A stretch of 61,517 bases of DNA from Clostridia bacterium (GTDB taxonomy: Bacteria; Bacillota; Clostridia; Oscillospirales; Acutalibacteraceae). The stretch's first letter is position 1, and every line of letters begins with the position of its first letter. This document shows positions 31,988 through 40,300 of this stretch, piece by piece. The stretch lies in the NCBI GenBank assembly GCA_017550625.1, contig JAFZOL010000049.1, positions 1-61,517 on the forward strand, in the 5' to 3' direction. A program made the translations under genes and the position numbers. The notes below the pieces were generated by a model that did not search any database, was not told the origin of the DNA, and worked only from the letters and a program-made list of their open reading frames with translations.

Positions 31988-33475
31988 TCAGCTCAGTTTC
32001 TCAATGGCTTTTTTGACCCTCTCAAGCGTCTTTTCACGGCCGAGAATGACCGCGAGATCGGTGCCGCCGCCGGGGGTGGAGCGCGTGCCGGCCAGCGCGA
32101 TGCCGAGCGGGTACAGCAGCCACCCGTTCTTCTTTTCGAGGACGGCGGCCTTTTCGGCGCAGGCGGCGAAGATCGTCTCGGGCGACCAGTCCGTCACGCT
32201 TTCGAGCACCGGCAGCAGGATCTTGAGGGCCTCGAGGGCGGTGGCGGGGTCGGTTTTCATCTTTTTGTTGCAATAGAGCTCGTTATCGTAATCGGGCACC
32301 TCTCTGATGAAGCCGAGCTGGTCCGGGATCTCGCCGAGCACCTCGGTGCGGGGCTGGAGATTTTTGCACAGCAGGTCGGCGTTTTCGATCTCGGCGAGCA
32401 GTTCCTCGCCGATCACGGCCTTCGCTTTCTCGGCGAACGCCTCGGGCGAGAGCGCCTTGATATACTCGAAGTTGATGTGCCTTAGCTTCAGCGGGTCGAA
32501 GATGGCGGGGGACTTGCTGATGCGCGCGGGGTCCCATGCGGCGACCATCTCGTCGAGCGAGAAGATCTCCTGCTCGCCCTCGGGGCTCCAGCCCAGCAGC
32601 AGCAGGTAGTTGAGCACGGCGTCGCTGAGATATCCCTTCGCAACGAGGTCCTCAAAGCTTGCGTCGCCGTTGCGCTTCGAAAGCTTCTGGTGCGCGTCCT
32701 TCATCACGGGCGGGCAGTGGATATAGGTGGGCTTGTCCCAGCCGAACGCCTCGTACAGCAGGTTATATTTCGGCGTGGACGAGAGATACTCGTTGCCCCG
32801 CAGCACGTGCGTGATGCCCATCAGGTGGTCGTCCACGACGTTGGCGAAGTTATAGGTGGGCATGCCGTCGGATTTTAAGAGCACCTGGTCCTCGAGCTCG
32901 CAGTTCTCGACCTCGATGCGGCCGTAGATGAGGTCGTCGAAGCCCGTTTTGCCCTCGAGCGGCATCTTCTGGCGGATGACGTAGGGCACGCCGTTTCTGA
33001 GGTTCTCGTCGATCTCTTCCTGCGAGAGGTTGCGGCAGTGGCGGTCGTAGCTGCCCACGGCCTGCCCCGCGGCGACCTGCGCCTGCCGCATTTGCTCAAG
33101 CCGCTCCTCGGTGCAGAAGCAGTAATAGGCCTTGCCCTCTTTCACGAGCTGCTCGGCGTAGCCCTTGAAGATGCCCATGCGCTCGCTTTGCACGTAGGGG
33201 CCGAAGTCGCCGGGCTTATCGGGGCCCTCGTCCCACGTAAGGCCGGTCTCGGTGAGCGTCTTGTAGATCACGTCCACGGCGCCTTCCACTTTTCTGCCCT
33301 GATCGGTATCCTCGATGCGCAGGATAAAGGTGCCGCCGGCGTGGCGCGCGGTGAGCCACGTGTAAAGGGCGGTACGGAGATTGCCCACGTGCATGTAGCC
33401 CGTGGGGCTCGGCGCGAAGCGGGTCACAACGCCGCCGTCGGGGCGTTTGGGCGCGCGGTTCGGGTTCGTATCCAT
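31988..33475 (-). CDS. gltX: Glutamyl-tRNA synthetase
   Basis: 495 residues starting at 33475 (MDTNPNRAP) with AAAAAGGA about 9 bases upstream. The HIGH-type motif is in RFAPSPTGYMHVGNLRTALY and the KMSKS motif is KLSKRNGD. The insert CFCTEERLEQMRQ with a later YDRHCRNL is typical of bacterial GluRS. The C-terminal helical anticodon domain is complete. It makes Glu-tRNA. Since glnS is adjacent, this enzyme may be a discriminating type, but that cannot be read from sequence alone. Confidence 0.97.
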   Translation of the reverse strand: MDTNPNRAPKRPDGGVVTRFAPSPTGYMHVGNLRTALYTWLTARHAGGTFILRIEDTDQGRKVEGAVDVIYKTLTETGLTWDEGPDKPGDFGPYVQSERMGIFKGYAEQLVKEGKAYYCFCTEERLEQMRQAQVAAGQAVGSYDRHCRNLSQEEIDENLRNGVPYVIRQKMPLEGKTGFDDLIYGRIEVENCELEDQVLLKSDGMPTYNFANVVDDHLMGITHVLRGNEYLSSTPKYNLLYEAFGWDKPTYIHCPPVMKDAHQKLSKRNGDASFEDLVAKGYLSDAVLNYLLLLGWSPEGEQEIFSLDEMVAAWDPARISKSPAIFDPLKLRHINFEYIKALSPEAFAEKAKAVIGEELLAEIENADLLCKNLQPRTEVLGEIPDQLGFIREVPDYDNELYCNKKMKTDPATALEALKILLPVLESVTDWSPETIFAACAEKAAVLEKKNGWLLYPLGIALAGTRSTPGGGTDLAVILGREKTLERVKKAIEKLS

Positions 33476-33513
33476 AAAGATCAGTCCTTTTTTGCGTAAA
33501 AATAATCTATCAT

Positions 33514-33542
33514 AGTATAATACAGATATTCGGATTTGTAAA
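33514..33542 (-). promoter_or_regulatory. Promoter of gltX
   Basis: TTTACA, a 17-bp spacer and TATACT on the minus strand, about 38 bases before the start codon. Confidence 0.85.
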
Positions 33543-33561
33543 GCATTTTTTGCCGCGCGCA

Positions 33562-33592
33562 TAAAAAAGAAGCAGGGAGCGGGCCCTGCTTC
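33562..33592 (-). terminator. Terminator of the zinc-ribbon/DUF3298 gene
   Basis: Perfect 9-bp stem GAAGCAGGG / CCCTGCTTC and TTTTTT on the minus strand, 17 bases after the stop at 33609. Confidence 0.92.
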
Positions 33593-33608
33593 ATGAAATG
33601 ACGGTTCG

Positions 33609-35726
33609 TCATTTGTCGGTGAAATATCCGGTGTAAACGGTGAACGCCCCGTCGGCGTAGGAGCCGAGCTCATAGACCGGGATATACACCACGAGCTCGC
33701 CGTCGGCGTCGATCCAGAAGAAGAGCTTGTCGAGCGTGTAGCCGTCAAGCGACGGGCGTTCGTTGCGTCGCTCTTCCACCGCGTCGCGGATGCTCTCTTT
33801 GATATCCTCCAATAGCTCGCCGGGGTCTTCGTCGTCGAACACGTCGGTGATCGTGAGCTGCCTGCCGGTATCAAGGTCCGCGGTCACGCCGTACTGCCAG
33901 TAGCTGCCGTGCGCGCCGCCGCCGTAGTTGTCGCCCGAGAACACGAAGCTGATGACCCGGTCGCTGCGGTAAGCGACCCACGCGTACACGTTCTCATACA
34001 GGCTCCCGCCGCCGGAATACCCGGCGTATTCCTTCAGGTCGTCCTCAGTCATGCAGTGGCTCCAGAATTCGTCTTCGTTCACCGCGAACAGGGCGTTGAG
34101 ACGCTCGGCCACTGCGTCGCCGCCGTAGAAGGTGACGTGCGGATAGCTCAGACGCAGCGTGGCCTCGCCCTCGGTATAGAACTCTTCGCGAAAGTCGATC
34201 TCGATCTCGCGCCGGCCCTCGTTCGGGTCCACGGGCTTCTCGCCGCGCGGCATCCACTCATACACGACCTCCATATCGTAGTAGTCGGTGTTCGTGTAGA
34301 TCGAGATCAGGTGCCCCGCTTCGTCGTAGGTGCAGGTATCGGTCTCCTCGGAGCCGTCGGGGGCGGTGCGGGTGATTTTGATCACCCTGCCGTTTTCCAT
34401 ATAATAACGGATGTGCGTGCCGTCCTCGATGCCGGCGTAGCTGCCGTCCTGCACGGCCTCGAAGCCGTCGGCGTAGGTCTGCACGGTGCGCTGCTCCGCC
34501 CGGACGCGGCCGGCGCGCGTCACCTTGGTGTTCGTGACCACTTCGCCGGTGAACTCGTTTTCGATCGTTTCTTCCACGCCGTCGTAGGAGTTGACCACCT
34601 TGAGCGTGTGGCGGCCGGTCTCGTCGTAGACGGCCTCGGAGCGGAACGACAGGTCGCCGTCCTCGTCATAGCCCGAGCGCACCGTTCTGCGGCGCACGCC
34701 CTTTTCGTCGTATTCGTAGGTCGTGACCGTCAGGCCGTTGCCCTCCCTGCGCTGCTCGGTTAGGCGGTAGTTCTTGTCGTAGCGGTAGGTCTCGGTCTCG
34801 TCGCCCTCGTCGTAATAGCGCGGATGCGTGATCGAGGCGACGCTGCCCTCGCCGTCGGGCTTGTAGACGTAGGTGTATTTTTTTCCGTATTCGCCGTTTT
34901 TCTGGGTCAGGATGCGGCCGTGCTCGTCATAGGTGTAATAATAGTCGGCTTCGATGCCGTATTCGCTCAGGATGTTGCCGGCTTCGTCGTAGGTCTCGCC
35001 GTAGATCTCGCCGGGATAGTAGAGGGTCTGATAGCGATACAGATAATAGGGATCCTCCTCTTTCGCGGGCTCGGCGGGCGTCGTCGCGGGCTCGGGCTCG
35101 GCGGGCTTGCCGGGCTTGGTGCCGTCCTCCTGCGTGGTGCCGGGCTTCGCGGGCTCGTTGTCGTCCTTGTGCAGGAAGGGCAGGCGGATCACGCCGAACA
35201 CGTCGAGCAGATATACGGTCAGGAGCGCCAGCACGGCGATCCCGGCGATCAGCAGGCCGATCTTGAGGCCTTTTTTCGAGCCGCCGGCTTTCGCCGGCTG
35301 CTGCTGCGGGGCCTGCTGCGGATAGGGCTGCCGATACTGCTGCTGATACGGCTGCTGTCCCTGCGGCGGGTAAGGCTGCCGGACTTGCTGCCCGTAGGGC
35401 TGCTGCGCCTGCGCGGGCTGCTGATACTGCGGCGGATAGGGCTGCTGCGCCTGCTGGGGGTAGGGCTGCTGTGCCTGCGGCGGATAGTATACGGGCGGGA
35501 CGGGCGCGCTCGGGGCCTGCGCGGCGGGCGCGGCAGGCTGCTGCTGTACGGGCGGGACGAACTGCGCGGGCTCTTCCGCGGGGAATGCCGGTTCCTCGGG
35601 GATAATCGGCTCTTCGGGCACGGGGGCCCCGGCGGGTGGGGCGAACGCAGGCTCCGTGAACCCGCAGTTGGGGCAGACGCCGTTTTCGCCGAGCGGCGTG
35701 CCGCAGTCTCTGCAATAAATTGCCAT
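33609..35726 (-). CDS. Zinc-ribbon membrane protein with YD-like repeats and DUF4163/DUF3298 domain
   Basis: 705 residues. The ATG at 35726 has AAGGAAGGTG upstream. Residues 1-25 form a zinc ribbon (YCRDCG and CPNCG). A Pro/Gln/Tyr-rich linker (QQPYPPQ-type) extends to about 175 and a membrane helix IGLLIAGIAVLALLTVYLL follows. The outer part has TYDEAGNILSEYG, TYDEHGRILTQ, YDETGRHTL-type repeats resembling YD/RHS units (about 250-470). The last 190 residues match the DUF4163/DUF3298 pattern of RsiV-like proteins (DLDTGRQLTITDVFDD, YIPVYELG). It is probably an envelope protein; the partner is unknown. Confidence 0.87.
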   Translation of the reverse strand: MAIYCRDCGTPLGENGVCPNCGFTEPAFAPPAGAPVPEEPIIPEEPAFPAEEPAQFVPPVQQQPAAPAAQAPSAPVPPVYYPPQAQQPYPQQAQQPYPPQYQQPAQAQQPYGQQVRQPYPPQGQQPYQQQYRQPYPQQAPQQQPAKAGGSKKGLKIGLLIAGIAVLALLTVYLLDVFGVIRLPFLHKDDNEPAKPGTTQEDGTKPGKPAEPEPATTPAEPAKEEDPYYLYRYQTLYYPGEIYGETYDEAGNILSEYGIEADYYYTYDEHGRILTQKNGEYGKKYTYVYKPDGEGSVASITHPRYYDEGDETETYRYDKNYRLTEQRREGNGLTVTTYEYDEKGVRRRTVRSGYDEDGDLSFRSEAVYDETGRHTLKVVNSYDGVEETIENEFTGEVVTNTKVTRAGRVRAEQRTVQTYADGFEAVQDGSYAGIEDGTHIRYYMENGRVIKITRTAPDGSEETDTCTYDEAGHLISIYTNTDYYDMEVVYEWMPRGEKPVDPNEGRREIEIDFREEFYTEGEATLRLSYPHVTFYGGDAVAERLNALFAVNEDEFWSHCMTEDDLKEYAGYSGGGSLYENVYAWVAYRSDRVISFVFSGDNYGGGAHGSYWQYGVTADLDTGRQLTITDVFDDEDPGELLEDIKESIRDAVEERRNERPSLDGYTLDKLFFWIDADGELVVYIPVYELGSYADGAFTVYTGYFTDK

Positions 35727-35757
35727 CGTAAAACACCTTCCTTTATTCTTCGTTCTT

Positions 35758-35786
35758 ATCATAGCGTATCGGGCGAAATTTGTCAA
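35758..35786 (-). promoter_or_regulatory. Promoter of the zinc-ribbon/DUF3298 gene
   Basis: Perfect TTGACA, a 17-bp spacer and TATGAT on the minus strand, about 32 bases before the start codon. Confidence 0.87.
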
Positions 35787-35800
35787 ACGGAAAGGCGCAA

Positions 35801-35828
35801 AAAAAGCCGCGGGAACGCGGCTTTTTTT
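35801..35828 (-). terminator. Terminator of the GPH transporter operon
   Basis: Stem GCCGCG / CGCGGC with 7-base T runs on both sides; a bidirectional-type hairpin beyond the stop of the small gene at 35914. Confidence 0.8.
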
Positions 35829-35830
35829 CA

Positions 35831-35912
35831 GATGTTGGATGTGAGGTGTTGGATGTCGGATGAAGAGCGGCTGCGCCGCGCATCTCACATCTCACATCCC
35901 ACATCTCACACT
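35831..35912. repeat. Composite intergenic element with GGATGTGAGG / TCTCACATC arms
   Basis: A run of GATGTTGGATGTGAGG units, the hairpin gcggctgcgccgc, and an inverted run of CATCTCACATCTCACATC. It is a compact example (82 bp) of the same inverted design seen in the larger gaps. Confidence 0.75.
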
Positions 35913-35913
35913 T

Positions 35914-36168
35914 TTATGCATTTTCCGGCTCCGTTTCGGCCTCCTCCGTATATCCGATGATCGTGTCGTTCGATTCGCGGGGCAGGAAGCTGAGGCGGAT
36001 GATCTCGGCGCGGTCGAGGGCGAACAAAACCGCGAACGTGATCGCGAGCACGATGACGATGATATAAAGGATGTTGCGCGCGCGTTTGAGCGCGGAGGGC
36101 TTTTCGAGGACGGCGGGCTTCTCCTGGATGGGGTTGCCGTTTTCGTCGAGTTTGATCGCGTTGCTCAT
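35914..36168 (-). CDS. Small membrane protein
   Basis: 84 residues with AAAGGAG upstream. The N-terminal half is polar with Lys/Pro (KLDENGNPIQEKPAVLEKPS). One membrane helix (NILYIIVIVLAITFAVLFAL) follows, then a short acidic outer tail. No family is recognised. It begins 19 bases after the GPH transporter gene and is likely cotranscribed. Confidence 0.75.
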   Translation of the reverse strand: MSNAIKLDENGNPIQEKPAVLEKPSALKRARNILYIIVIVLAITFAVLFALDRAEIIRLSFLPRESNDTIIGYTEEAETEPENA

Positions 36169-36187
36169 GGGTTCTCCTTTATGCCGG

Positions 36188-37660
36188 TCACGTTTCCAGG
36201 TTACGGCTCGCGTTGAATTCCTTCAGCTTCTGCTGGATCTCGGGCCGGTCGAGCTTGTAGAACAGCATCGGGATCATCGAAAGGCCGACGCAGATGCCGG
36301 GCACGAGCCAGTAGGCCGCCATGATGATATTGCGCATCGATTCGGTCACGGCCTCGAAGGCGATGGTGCCGTAGAAGCCCGAGGCGCCCACCATGAACAC
36401 GCCCGTGGCCACCGAGAAGGCGTTGGCGAGCTTGATCGAGAGGCTGAGCACCGCGAACTGCGTGCCCTCGGTGCGCACGCCCGTGGTCATCTCTTTGTAG
36501 TCGACGGTGTCGGTGAGCATCACGAGCGGGGCGTAGCCGTGGGGGCCGAACATGAAGTTCGTGATGAACTGCACGGCGAACACCACCCAGAAGCTCTTGC
36601 CGGAATCGTTCGGATCGAACATCTTGAGGAACACGATGTAGCCGAGCACGCTCGCCACGAAGCCGTAAACGCCGTAGATGAGGAACGAGCGCTTGGTGCC
36701 GAGCTTTTTGGCGACCATCGGGATCGTGACGATCGATAAGGTGGACGTGACCGCCGCGCCGAGGCCGAGGATCATGGGCAGGTTCTCGCCGTTGAGGGTA
36801 ATGGAGCCGATCGTGAACGGCTTGAACAACACGGTCGCGGCCTGCACGCCGAGGGTCACGGCGAGGTTGCGCCCGAAGCCGAGCATGTTGATGAGAAAGA
36901 TGATGAGCAGGGGCTTGTTGTGCTTCATCTCGGCGAACATCGCCTTGAAGCTCATCTTCTGGGGCGGGCTGGGGATGACCTCACGGCTGCTTTTGAGCAT
37001 GATCGAAACGAACAGCACGCCGCCGAGGCCCACGATGCCCGCGGCGATCATGTATTCGAGCTTGCCGATGCCGCCGGAGCCCGTGAAGATGCAGGTCACC
37101 GGCACCACGGCGTTGCACGCCACGAGGCCGATGCTCTTGAGCATGTTCGAAATGCCCGCCGCGGCGTTGCGCTCGTCCGACGAGGGCGAGAGCACCGCAA
37201 GCATGCCCTGGCTCGGGATGTCCGCAAAGCTCATGAAGATGTTCCACAGCACGGTGGTGACGGTGATGTAGGCGTATTTCGCGAAGTCGGACTTGAAGTC
37301 GATGAAGATGAACATCACGAACGTCATCAGCGCCAGCGGCAGGATGCTCATCGCCACGAAGGGCTTCATCTTGCCCCGGAACATGGGCCGCATCTTATCC
37401 TGATTGAACTTCGCGCTGTCGATGAGGTTGCCGATCACCGGGTCGGCGAAGGACGAGATGAGCTTCGCGATCAGAATGATCACCGCGCATTTCATCAGGT
37501 CCGCCTGCAGCACCGAGGTGTAGAACTGGGACTGATAGGTGTTCATCATGCCGATGCACATCTGAATGCCGAAGATGCCGATGCCGTACGCCGCCATTTT
37601 GCCGAAGGTCAGCGTTTTTTTCGCCGCCGGCGCCTCGGCCTTCGCGTTCGTCTGTTTCAT
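36188..37660 (-). CDS. GPH-family sugar:cation symporter (MFS)
   Basis: 490 residues with about 12 membrane helices. Motifs of the glycoside-pentoside-hexuronide family are present: SSFADPVIGNLIDSAK, KMRPMF and TDTVDYKEMTTGVRTEG. The family imports glycosides with Na+ or H+. The substrate is unknown and no glycosidase is adjacent. A good promoter (37693-37721) precedes it, back to back with the atp promoter. Confidence 0.9.
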   Translation of the reverse strand: MKQTNAKAEAPAAKKTLTFGKMAAYGIGIFGIQMCIGMMNTYQSQFYTSVLQADLMKCAVIILIAKLISSFADPVIGNLIDSAKFNQDKMRPMFRGKMKPFVAMSILPLALMTFVMFIFIDFKSDFAKYAYITVTTVLWNIFMSFADIPSQGMLAVLSPSSDERNAAAGISNMLKSIGLVACNAVVPVTCIFTGSGGIGKLEYMIAAGIVGLGGVLFVSIMLKSSREVIPSPPQKMSFKAMFAEMKHNKPLLIIFLINMLGFGRNLAVTLGVQAATVLFKPFTIGSITLNGENLPMILGLGAAVTSTLSIVTIPMVAKKLGTKRSFLIYGVYGFVASVLGYIVFLKMFDPNDSGKSFWVVFAVQFITNFMFGPHGYAPLVMLTDTVDYKEMTTGVRTEGTQFAVLSLSIKLANAFSVATGVFMVGASGFYGTIAFEAVTESMRNIIMAAYWLVPGICVGLSMIPMLFYKLDRPEIQQKLKEFNASRNLET

Positions 37661-37692
37661 GCAAAGGACTCCCTTTTCAAAAAGATATACCC

Positions 37693-37721
37693 ATCATATC
37701 ACACGCCCGCGCCGATTGCAA
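37693..37721 (-). promoter_or_regulatory. Promoter of the GPH transporter operon
   Basis: TTGCAA, a 17-bp spacer and TATGAT on the minus strand, about 33 bases before the start. Confidence 0.78.
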
Positions 37722-37781
37722 CGGAAAAAAAGAAACCTTTTCCGAAAAGGGTAAAGTTCATCAAAGATTCACGATAAAGCC

Positions 37782-37810
37782 TTGCTTTTTCGGGGGCGTA
37801 GGTCTATAAT
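37782..37810 (+). promoter_or_regulatory. Promoter of the ATP synthase operon
   Basis: TTGCTT, a 17-bp spacer and a perfect TATAAT, 44 bases before the first gene of the operon. Confidence 0.85.
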
Positions 37811-37854
37811 GAGAACATCCCGAATTATACCCTATTCTTACGCAAGGTGGTCTT

Positions 37855-38127
37855 ATGATCGTAATGGGCCTCATCGCCGCGCTGTTCGGCGTTATGCAGC
37901 TCATCCTCACCGTGCTGGTCTTCCGCGCCGTGTTCGGGCAGCGGGGGATCGCCGCCGCGGGGTCGCTGCTCATCAAAATCGCCCTCTACGCCGTCGCGCT
38001 CTACGTGCTGATGCGCATCTTCCGCGCCTTCGTGTGGGCGGCCGCGATCGGCTTCGGCGCGGGCTTTTTCCCGGCGCTCGTGATGTGCGCCATCCTGCTG
38101 ATGCACAGAAAGGAGGGATCGACGTGA
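37855..38127 (+). CDS. Small membrane protein at the atpI position
   Basis: 90 residues with AAGGTGG upstream. Two or three hydrophobic helices (MGLIAALFGVMQLILTVLVF, IALYAVALYVLMRIF, FVWAAAIGFGAGFFPALVMC). It is the first gene of the atp operon, the place normally held by atpI or atpZ. Clear AtpI sequence motifs are not seen, so the assignment rests on position. Its stop overlaps the atpB GTG start. Confidence 0.75.
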   Translation: MIVMGLIAALFGVMQLILTVLVFRAVFGQRGIAAAGSLLIKIALYAVALYVLMRIFRAFVWAAAIGFGAGFFPALVMCAILLMHRKEGST

Positions 38128-39029
38128 CGACCGTACAGGTCATCGAGGCGGGCGTTGCCGCCGTCGTGCTGGCGGCTTGCCTCGTGATCTATGTCCTCAA
38201 TTTCAAAAAACCGCCCGATGAAAACGGCAAAAAGCCGAAGGGCCGCAAGTTCGCCTTTCTCGGCATGCTCGTGTCCGCGTGGTTCCTCGTGGGGCTGTTC
38301 ATCACGGTGTTCGCGCACAAGACGTCGGCGCTGCACATCGAGTTCGAGATGTTCAGCGAGCGCGTGCCCCTGTTCGGCGGCTTCACGCTCGCGAAGACAA
38401 CGCTCATCGGCGCGGGGGTGCTCGTCGCGCTCATTTTGCTGCTCGTGATTTTGCGTTTCACGGCGATCAGCCGCTTCAGCGTGGACGACCCGAAGCCCCT
38501 GCAGCTCGCGCTTGAGACCGTGGTGGACTTCATGGACAACATGGTGCGGGGCAGCGTGCACGGCTACGAGCCGAAAAACCTGCAGCCCTTCATGCTGGGC
38601 GTGGCGCTTTACATGTTCGGCTGCGCGCTTTCCGAGCTCTTCGGCTTGCGCGCGCCCACGTCGGACCTCACGTTCACGTTCGCCCTGGGCCTTACCACCT
38701 TCGCCGCGATGAACATTTACGGCATCAAGAAGAACGGCGTTTTGGGCCGACTCAAAAACATGGGCGGCGAGCTGCCCGCCATGCGCCCCGTGATGGTGCC
38801 GCTCAAGGCGGTGTCGGATATCTCGATCCCGGTGTCGCTTGGGGCAAGACTTTTCGGCAATATGCTCGGCGGCATGCTCGTGATGGATCTTCTCAAAGGC
38901 GTGCTCGGCGGCTACGGCTCGGGCATCCCGGCGGTCGCGGGCCTGTGGTTCAACCTCGCCCACCCCGGCATCCAGATCTATATCTTCGTCACCCTGTCGC
39001 TGACGTTTATCAACGAGGCCATGGAATAG
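38124..39029 (+). CDS. atpB: ATP synthase subunit a
   Basis: 301 residues from a GTG at 38124, with AGGAGG 7 bases upstream and an overlap with the preceding stop. The essential helix is recognised in ISIPVSLGARLFGNMLGG, where the arginine contacts the c-ring carboxylate, and in the last helix HPGIQIYIFVTLSLTFINEA. Five or six membrane helices are visible. It forms the ion half-channels of the Fo motor. A composite repeat element separates it from atpE. Confidence 0.95.
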   Translation: MTTVQVIEAGVAAVVLAACLVIYVLNFKKPPDENGKKPKGRKFAFLGMLVSAWFLVGLFITVFAHKTSALHIEFEMFSERVPLFGGFTLAKTTLIGAGVLVALILLLVILRFTAISRFSVDDPKPLQLALETVVDFMDNMVRGSVHGYEPKNLQPFMLGVALYMFGCALSELFGLRAPTSDLTFTFALGLTTFAAMNIYGIKKNGVLGRLKNMGGELPAMRPVMVPLKAVSDISIPVSLGARLFGNMLGGMLVMDLLKGVLGGYGSGIPAVAGLWFNLAHPGIQIYIFVTLSLTFINEAME

Positions 39030-39035
39030 GGCCGC

Positions 39036-39265
39036 GGGCGCACAGGGCGCACAGGGACGAGGGGCCAGAGGCCAGAGGCCAGGGGCCAGGGGCGCGGCAA
39101 AGCCGCGCGGTGATGAACGATCCCTGTCCTGATTCATAATGCGTGCCGCGCCGCTCTTCACCCCTCAACCCACACTCCTTACCCCACGCTAAATAATTAT
39201 TTTGTATTTTATATTTTGCATTCTGCATTCTTTTCTGGCCCCTGGCCTCTGGCCTCTGGCCCCTC
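39036..39265. repeat. Composite intergenic element between atpB and atpE
   Basis: Two GGGCGCACA units, four GCCAGRG units (39064-39091), hairpin gcgcggcaaagccgcgc, CATAATGCG (39135-39143), a TCACCCCTC-like run, TTTTGTATTTTATATTTTGCATT (split by one changed base), and four inverted TGGCCYC units ending at 39264. The atpE ribosome binding site follows about 27 bases later. Confidence 0.88.
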
Positions 39266-39304
39266 AATTGCCGTATTTTCCATCCCCCTGAAAGGAGCTT
39301 TCAT

Positions 39305-39532
39305 ATGAACTTTATCGCTGCTGCCATCATCATGTTCGCCGCGTCGCTCGGCGCTGGCTTTGGCATGTGCTTCGCCACGTCCAAGGCTGTGGACGCCGCC
39401 GCCCGTCAGCCCGAGGCCGCGAGCAAGATCCAGACCATCCTGCTGCTGGGCTGCGCCCTTGCGGAATCCACCGCGATCTACGCGTTCGTGGTGGCGCTGA
39501 TCATCGCGACTTCCGGCGGCGCGGGCGCGTAA
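39305..39532 (+). CDS. atpE: ATP synthase subunit c
   Basis: 75 residues with AAAGGAG upstream. Two helices are joined by the conserved polar loop ARQPEA (residues 33-38). The ion-binding carboxylate is Glu54 in ALAESTAIY. Compared with the Na+-binding Ilyobacter ring, Ser55, Thr56 and Tyr59 match, but the glutamine of the first helix (Gln32 there) is replaced by Met21. The coupling ion is therefore uncertain. The N-terminus is shorter than in most c subunits. Confidence 0.95.
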   Translation: MNFIAAAIIMFAASLGAGFGMCFATSKAVDAAARQPEAASKIQTILLLGCALAESTAIYAFVVALIIATSGGAGA

Positions 39533-39573
39533 GCCCGGATCTGCCCGAAATCCCGAAAAACGGAGATGAGCGT

Positions 39574-40065
39574 ATGGATTTACTGAAACCCGAGATGCTC
39601 GGGGACGTGATCATCAATATCGTCAACATCCTGATCCTGTTCTTCGTCACGAAAAAGCTGCTCTATAAGCCGGTCAGGAACTATCTTGCCGCGCGCCGCG
39701 AAAAGGAGCTTGCCGCCCTCACGGGCGCCCAAGAGGCGAAGAAGGAGGCCGAGGAGGCCAAGGCGCGCTGCGACGCCCTGCTCGCCGACGCCGAAAAAGA
39801 GAAGGAGACGCTGCTTTCGGGCGCGAAAGCCGAGGCCAAGGCCGCAGCCGAGGCCCTGCTTGCCGACGCCCGGACCGAGGCGGACGAGGTGCTCAGAAAG
39901 GCCGGCGAGAACGCCGAGGCCGAAAAGGCGCGCGTGTTGCGCGACGCCGACCGCGAGATCGGCCTCACGGCCGTGGAGCTCGCGGGCAAGATCCTCGGCA
40001 GGGAAGTCTCGGACGAGGATGAGCGCCGCCTGATCGACGATTTCTTCAAACACCTGGGTGACTGA
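39574..40065 (+). CDS. atpF: ATP synthase subunit b
   Basis: 163 residues with CGGAGA upstream. An N-terminal membrane helix (MLGDVIINIVNILILFFVT) is followed by a long charged coiled coil rich in Ala, Glu and Lys, then a C-terminal helix (LAGKILGREVSDEDERRLID) that normally meets the delta subunit. It forms the peripheral stalk. The next gene begins one base after its stop. Confidence 0.94.
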   Translation: MDLLKPEMLGDVIINIVNILILFFVTKKLLYKPVRNYLAARREKELAALTGAQEAKKEAEEAKARCDALLADAEKEKETLLSGAKAEAKAAAEALLADARTEADEVLRKAGENAEAEKARVLRDADREIGLTAVELAGKILGREVSDEDERRLIDDFFKHLGD

Positions 40066-40066
40066 T

Positions 40067-40300
40067 ATGAGAAGCTGCGTGATCACGGTATCGCCGGCGA
40101 TGACCGACGATACCTTCGCCTATCTCGTAAAGCGCGTCCACGCCCGGTTCGGCGAGGACGCCGACTGCGTGCGCGTCAACGACGCAGACGTCCTCGGCGG
40201 CTTTCAGATCGAGTTCGACGGCGCGGTTTACGACAACACGGTGAAAACGCGCCTTGACCAGGCCAGAGACGTGTTCTCGCGGGGGGGCGGTTCGGTATGA
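40067..40300 (+). CDS. atpH: ATP synthase delta subunit, C-terminal domain only
   Basis: 77 residues (a GTG at 40058 would add 3). The usual delta/OSCP subunit is about 175-185 residues. What is present matches only the C-terminal domain: VITVSPAMTDDTFAYLVKRV, then VRVNDADVLGGFQIEFDG and YDNTVKTRLDQARDVF, which parallels the IDKSLIGGVIIRAGD and DNSVRGRLERL part of E. coli delta. The six-helix N-terminal domain that caps the alpha subunits is missing, and the upstream gene leaves no room for it. The stop overlaps atpA (ATGA), so this is not a simple frameshift remnant. Confidence 0.88.
   Translation: MRSCVITVSPAMTDDTFAYLVKRVHARFGEDADCVRVNDADVLGGFQIEFDGAVYDNTVKTRLDQARDVFSRGGGSV

Noticed and set aside
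40058-40066. GTG start for atpH at 40058
   Set aside because: Possible, but the ATG at 40067 has better spacing to GGGTG; the choice changes only three residues and does not restore the missing domain.
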